DNA of 64,000 nucleotides from contig JAJTBS010000001.1 in NCBI GenBank assembly GCA_021286765.1, positions 682,001 through 746,000 on the forward strand. The letters are read 5' to 3'. The stretch is from Holophagaceae bacterium. Lineage in GTDB: Bacteria > Acidobacteriota > Holophagae > Holophagales > Holophagaceae. Of this stretch, positions 61,776-64,000 are shown in pieces. Position numbers and translations under genes: made by a program. Numbering within the stretch: the first letter of the stretch is position 1; each line of letters starts with the position of its first letter. The notes under the pieces were generated by a model that saw nothing but the letters and a program-made list of their open reading frames with translations, was not told where the DNA came from and did no database searches.

Positions 61776-63179
61776 ATGACCTCCTCCACCCTCGAAGCCC
61801 TCTTCGCCCGCCAGCAGGGCGCCCGGTGGCGGATCGCGGCCACGTCGGCCGAACAGAGGAAGGCCAAGCTCCAGGCCCTCCTGGAGGCCCTCATGGCCCA
61901 CCGTGCCGAGGCCCAGGCGGCTCTGGCGGCGGACTTCCGGAAAGCCCCCGAGGAAGTGGATCTCACGGAGCTGTATCCCGTGATCTCCGAGCTCAAGGAC
62001 GCCCTGCGCCACCTGCCCCGCTGGATGAAGCCCCGCAAGGTGCCCACTCCCATCGGCCTGCTCGGCAGCGCCGGCACCATCGTCCACGAACCCCGAGGCG
62101 TGGTGCTCATCATCGCTCCGTGGAACTACCCCATCTACCTCACCCTGGGCCCGCTGGTCTCGGCCCTCGCAGCGGGCAACTGCGCGATGATCAAGCCCTC
62201 GGAGTTCACGCCCCGCACCAACGCCTTCCTTCGCAAGCTCCTGGAAGGGCTGTTCCCAGAGGAGGAGGTCGCCCTCGTGGAGGGCGAGGTTGACACGGCC
62301 CAAGCCCTGCTGGCCCTGCCCTTCGACCACTTTTTCTTCACCGGCAGTCCCACCGTGGGCAAGGTGGTCATGAAGGCCGCCGCCGAGCACCTGGGATCCG
62401 TGACCCTTGAACTGGGCGGGAAGTCCCCGGTGCTGGTGGACGCGGATGCCGACCTGGCGAACGCCGCACGCAAGATCGCCTGGGGCAAGTGCGTGAATGC
62501 GGGCCAGACCTGCGTGGCTCCGGACTATCTGCTGGTGCATGAACGGGTACATGATGCCCTGGTGGAGGCCCTCAAAGAGGCGCTGGTGGCCTTCTACGGG
62601 GCGGAGGCCGACACCCGGAGGCTGAACCCGGATTTCGCGCGTATCATCCATGACCGCCATCACGCGCGGCTGTTGCGGCTGCTGCGGGATTCCCGCGGGC
62701 TGGTGGTCTTCGGCGGTGAGAACGATCCCGCCACGAGGTACTTGGGGCCAACCCTGCTCACAGAGGTGGATCCGGCCTCGCCCATCATGCAGGAGGAGAT
62801 CTTCGGCCCTCTGCTGCCCATCCTGAAGGTGGCCGACATGGACGCCGCCGTGGCGTTCGTGAACGCCCGGCCCAAGCCCCTGGCCCTCTACGTATTCAGC
62901 GGCAGCCGCCGGAACGCCGAGGCCCTCATCGCCCGCACCACCGCCGGTGGCGGCTGCATCAACGATACGCTTCTGCATTTCGCCCACACGGGCCTGCCCA
63001 CGGGGGGGGTGAATACGTCGGGCTTCGGCAAGGCCCACGGCCGCCATGGCTTCGAGGCCTTCTCCAATGCCCGAGGCATCCTGCGCCAGCGGAGCCGGTT
63101 CTCCGCACTCCGCCTCATGTATCCGCCCTACACGGGCTTCGTGCGACGGATGATCGACCTGACGCTGAAATACTTCTAG
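61776..63179 (+). CDS. Class-3-like NAD(P) aldehyde dehydrogenase
   Basis: 467 residues. The catalytic Cys is in NAGQTCVAPDYLLV (about 240-253). The general base Glu is in VTLELGGKSPVLVD (about 209-222). The cofactor region is IIAPWNYPIYLTLGPLV and FTGSPTVGKVVMKAA. The length and hydrophobic C-terminal segment FVRRMIDLTLKYF resemble fatty-aldehyde dehydrogenases of the class 3 group, which are often membrane associated. The substrate is probably an aliphatic or aromatic aldehyde. It converges on the ABC-F gene. Confidence 0.92.
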   Translation: MTSSTLEALFARQQGARWRIAATSAEQRKAKLQALLEALMAHRAEAQAALAADFRKAPEEVDLTELYPVISELKDALRHLPRWMKPRKVPTPIGLLGSAGTIVHEPRGVVLIIAPWNYPIYLTLGPLVSALAAGNCAMIKPSEFTPRTNAFLRKLLEGLFPEEEVALVEGEVDTAQALLALPFDHFFFTGSPTVGKVVMKAAAEHLGSVTLELGGKSPVLVDADADLANAARKIAWGKCVNAGQTCVAPDYLLVHERVHDALVEALKEALVAFYGAEADTRRLNPDFARIIHDRHHARLLRLLRDSRGLVVFGGENDPATRYLGPTLLTEVDPASPIMQEEIFGPLLPILKVADMDAAVAFVNARPKPLALYVFSGSRRNAEALIARTTAGGGCINDTLLHFAHTGLPTGGVNTSGFGKAHGRHGFEAFSNARGILRQRSRFSALRLMYPPYTGFVRRMIDLTLKYF

Positions 63180-63195
63180 CCCCTCCGGCCGCGCC

Positions 63196-64000
63196 TCAGC
63201 GCTGGGCGTCTTCCAGGGCCCCCTGGGCCGCTTCCCAGTCGCTCATGGCATAGGCCAGGTCACCTTCCAAGGCCTTCTGGGCATCCAGGCGGGCGCTGAA
63301 GGCCTGCCAGTCCGTGGGGTCCATGGCGGCCATCTCCTTCTGGAGTCCTGCCAGCTGGGCTTCCAGATCAGCCACCTTGGCCTCGGCTTCGGCGACCTGC
63401 TTCTCGAACCGCTTGATGGCCCGCTGCTTGTCTTTGTCGATGGCCGCGGGTTTCGGTGACGCGGGGCTCTGCGGCTTCACCGCGGCGGCAGGCTTCGCCT
63501 GCACGGATGCCACTTTCCTAGAGGCCTCGGGTTCCTGGCTGCCCGCCTCGTCCTCGCTGCCCAAGTCAAGGTCGACCCAGGCCTGGTGGTCCTCGTAGCC
63601 GCCTTCGCGGAACTCCGCCCTGCCGTCATGGATGCGCAGCAGGGAGTCCGCCACACGGCCCAGTAGGTAGCGGTCGTGGGTCACCACGATGGCAGCCCCC
63701 GTGAAGCTCAGGATGGTGTCCTCCATGGCCTCCATGCTGGGGATGTCCATGTGGTTGGTGGGCTCGTCCAGCAGCAGCAGGTTCACACCATGACGGATCA
63801 GGGTGGCGATGCTGAGCCGCGCCCGCTCGCCGCCGGACAGCGCCGTGACCGGCTTGTCCACCTCGTCGCCGCGGAACTGGAACTTGGCCAGGAAGCCCAG
63901 CACGTCCTGCTTCACGGCCTGCGGCGTCACGGCGTGGATCTGCTGGAACACGGTATTGCGGGGATCCAGGTTGCGGTGGTGCTGGTCGAAGTAGCCCAGC
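63196..64000 (-). CDS. ABC-F family ATPase, C-terminal part (5' end outside window)
   Basis: The last 267 codons of an ABC-F translation factor. The visible part contains the second ATPase signature LSGGERARLSIATLI, Walker B LLLLDEPTNHMDIPS, the switch region IVVTHDRYLLGRV, and a long charged C-terminal coiled coil (about the last 100 residues, QVAEAEAKVADLEAQL). The C-terminal coil with an Ala/Pro linker resembles Uup-type proteins that act at the ribosome. The subfamily cannot be fixed without the N-terminal half. Confidence 0.88.
   Translation of the reverse strand, partial: LGYFDQHHRNLDPRNTVFQQIHAVTPQAVKQDVLGFLAKFQFRGDEVDKPVTALSGGERARLSIATLIRHGVNLLLLDEPTNHMDIPSMEAMEDTILSFTGAAIVVTHDRYLLGRVADSLLRIHDGRAEFREGGYEDHQAWVDLDLGSEDEAGSQEPEASRKVASVQAKPAAAVKPQSPASPKPAAIDKDKQRAIKRFEKQVAEAEAKVADLEAQLAGLQKEMAAMDPTDWQAFSARLDAQKALEGDLAYAMSDWEAAQGALEDAQR

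Overview
The window is a gene-dense, high-GC bacterial chromosome segment with no mobile element, CRISPR array or rRNA. The gene content suggests an Acidobacteriota genome, most likely a Holophagae/Geothrix-type lactate-oxidising diderm. Pointers are a VWFA-related protein of the type common in Acidobacteria, LPS-export and Mla genes of an outer-membrane bacterium, bacillithiol synthesis (bshA), a complete lactate-utilisation locus and a monomeric NADP isocitrate dehydrogenase. The taxonomic call is inference from gene content; no marker gene was compared.

Layout. 1-7.1 kb (minus): glmU-mlaE-mlaF-mlaD (plus the start of one more membrane protein), a pabC-like gene, pdxA with an unusual in-frame insertion, and an Hfq-like Sm protein. 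7.3-9.7 kb: a PilS/NtrB-like sensor kinase divergent from a Fur regulator, then tRNA-Gly and tRNA-Cys. 9.7-14.7 kb (minus): kdsD, a one-polypeptide LptF-LptG fusion, mnmA and a small membrane protein. 14.7-24.2 kb: a LON-domain protein, a CAU-anticodon tRNA (Ile2-like), the lldR regulator divergent from lldP-dld-lutA-lutB-lutC, and an elongator tRNA-Met. 24.3-31.8 kb: HU, a DUF2589 protein with a partner of unknown function, a GAF protein, an outer-membrane barrel, a large propeller-repeat sensor and bshA. 31.8-35.5 kb: yggT, divIVA-like, thiolase, and a FadL-type porin.

35.6-42.2 kb (minus) is a complete tryptophan operon trpE-G-D-C-F-B-A. Six of its seven genes are joined by 4-base stop/start overlaps. 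It is preceded by a 30-codon leader peptide with two Trp codons and a fully drawable attenuator (regions 1:2, 2:3 and 3:4), which is the best-supported regulatory system in the window. 42.2-44.9 kb: a membrane protein and a 5'-nucleotidase split into two exported single-domain proteins. 45-51.1 kb: monomeric icd, an IMPACT-family protein, and a tightly overlapping five-gene envelope-stress-like operon (37-residue membrane peptide, two LiaF-like proteins, LytS-type kinase, LytTR regulator). 51.1-54.9 kb (minus): a small Cys-rich protein, a multi-SCP2 protein, the VWFA-related protein and a polysaccharide deacetylase. 55-64 kb: Ppx/GppA phosphatase, a LeuA-like acyltransferase, birA and coaX, tryptophanase, a CPBP protease, an aldehyde dehydrogenase and a truncated ABC-F gene.

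Most genes are recognisable housekeeping functions. The points most worth follow-up are the trp attenuator, the LptF-LptG fusion, the DUF2589 pair, the pdxA insertion, the extended Hfq-like protein and two short conserved-looking genes (48076-48189 and 51135-51341).
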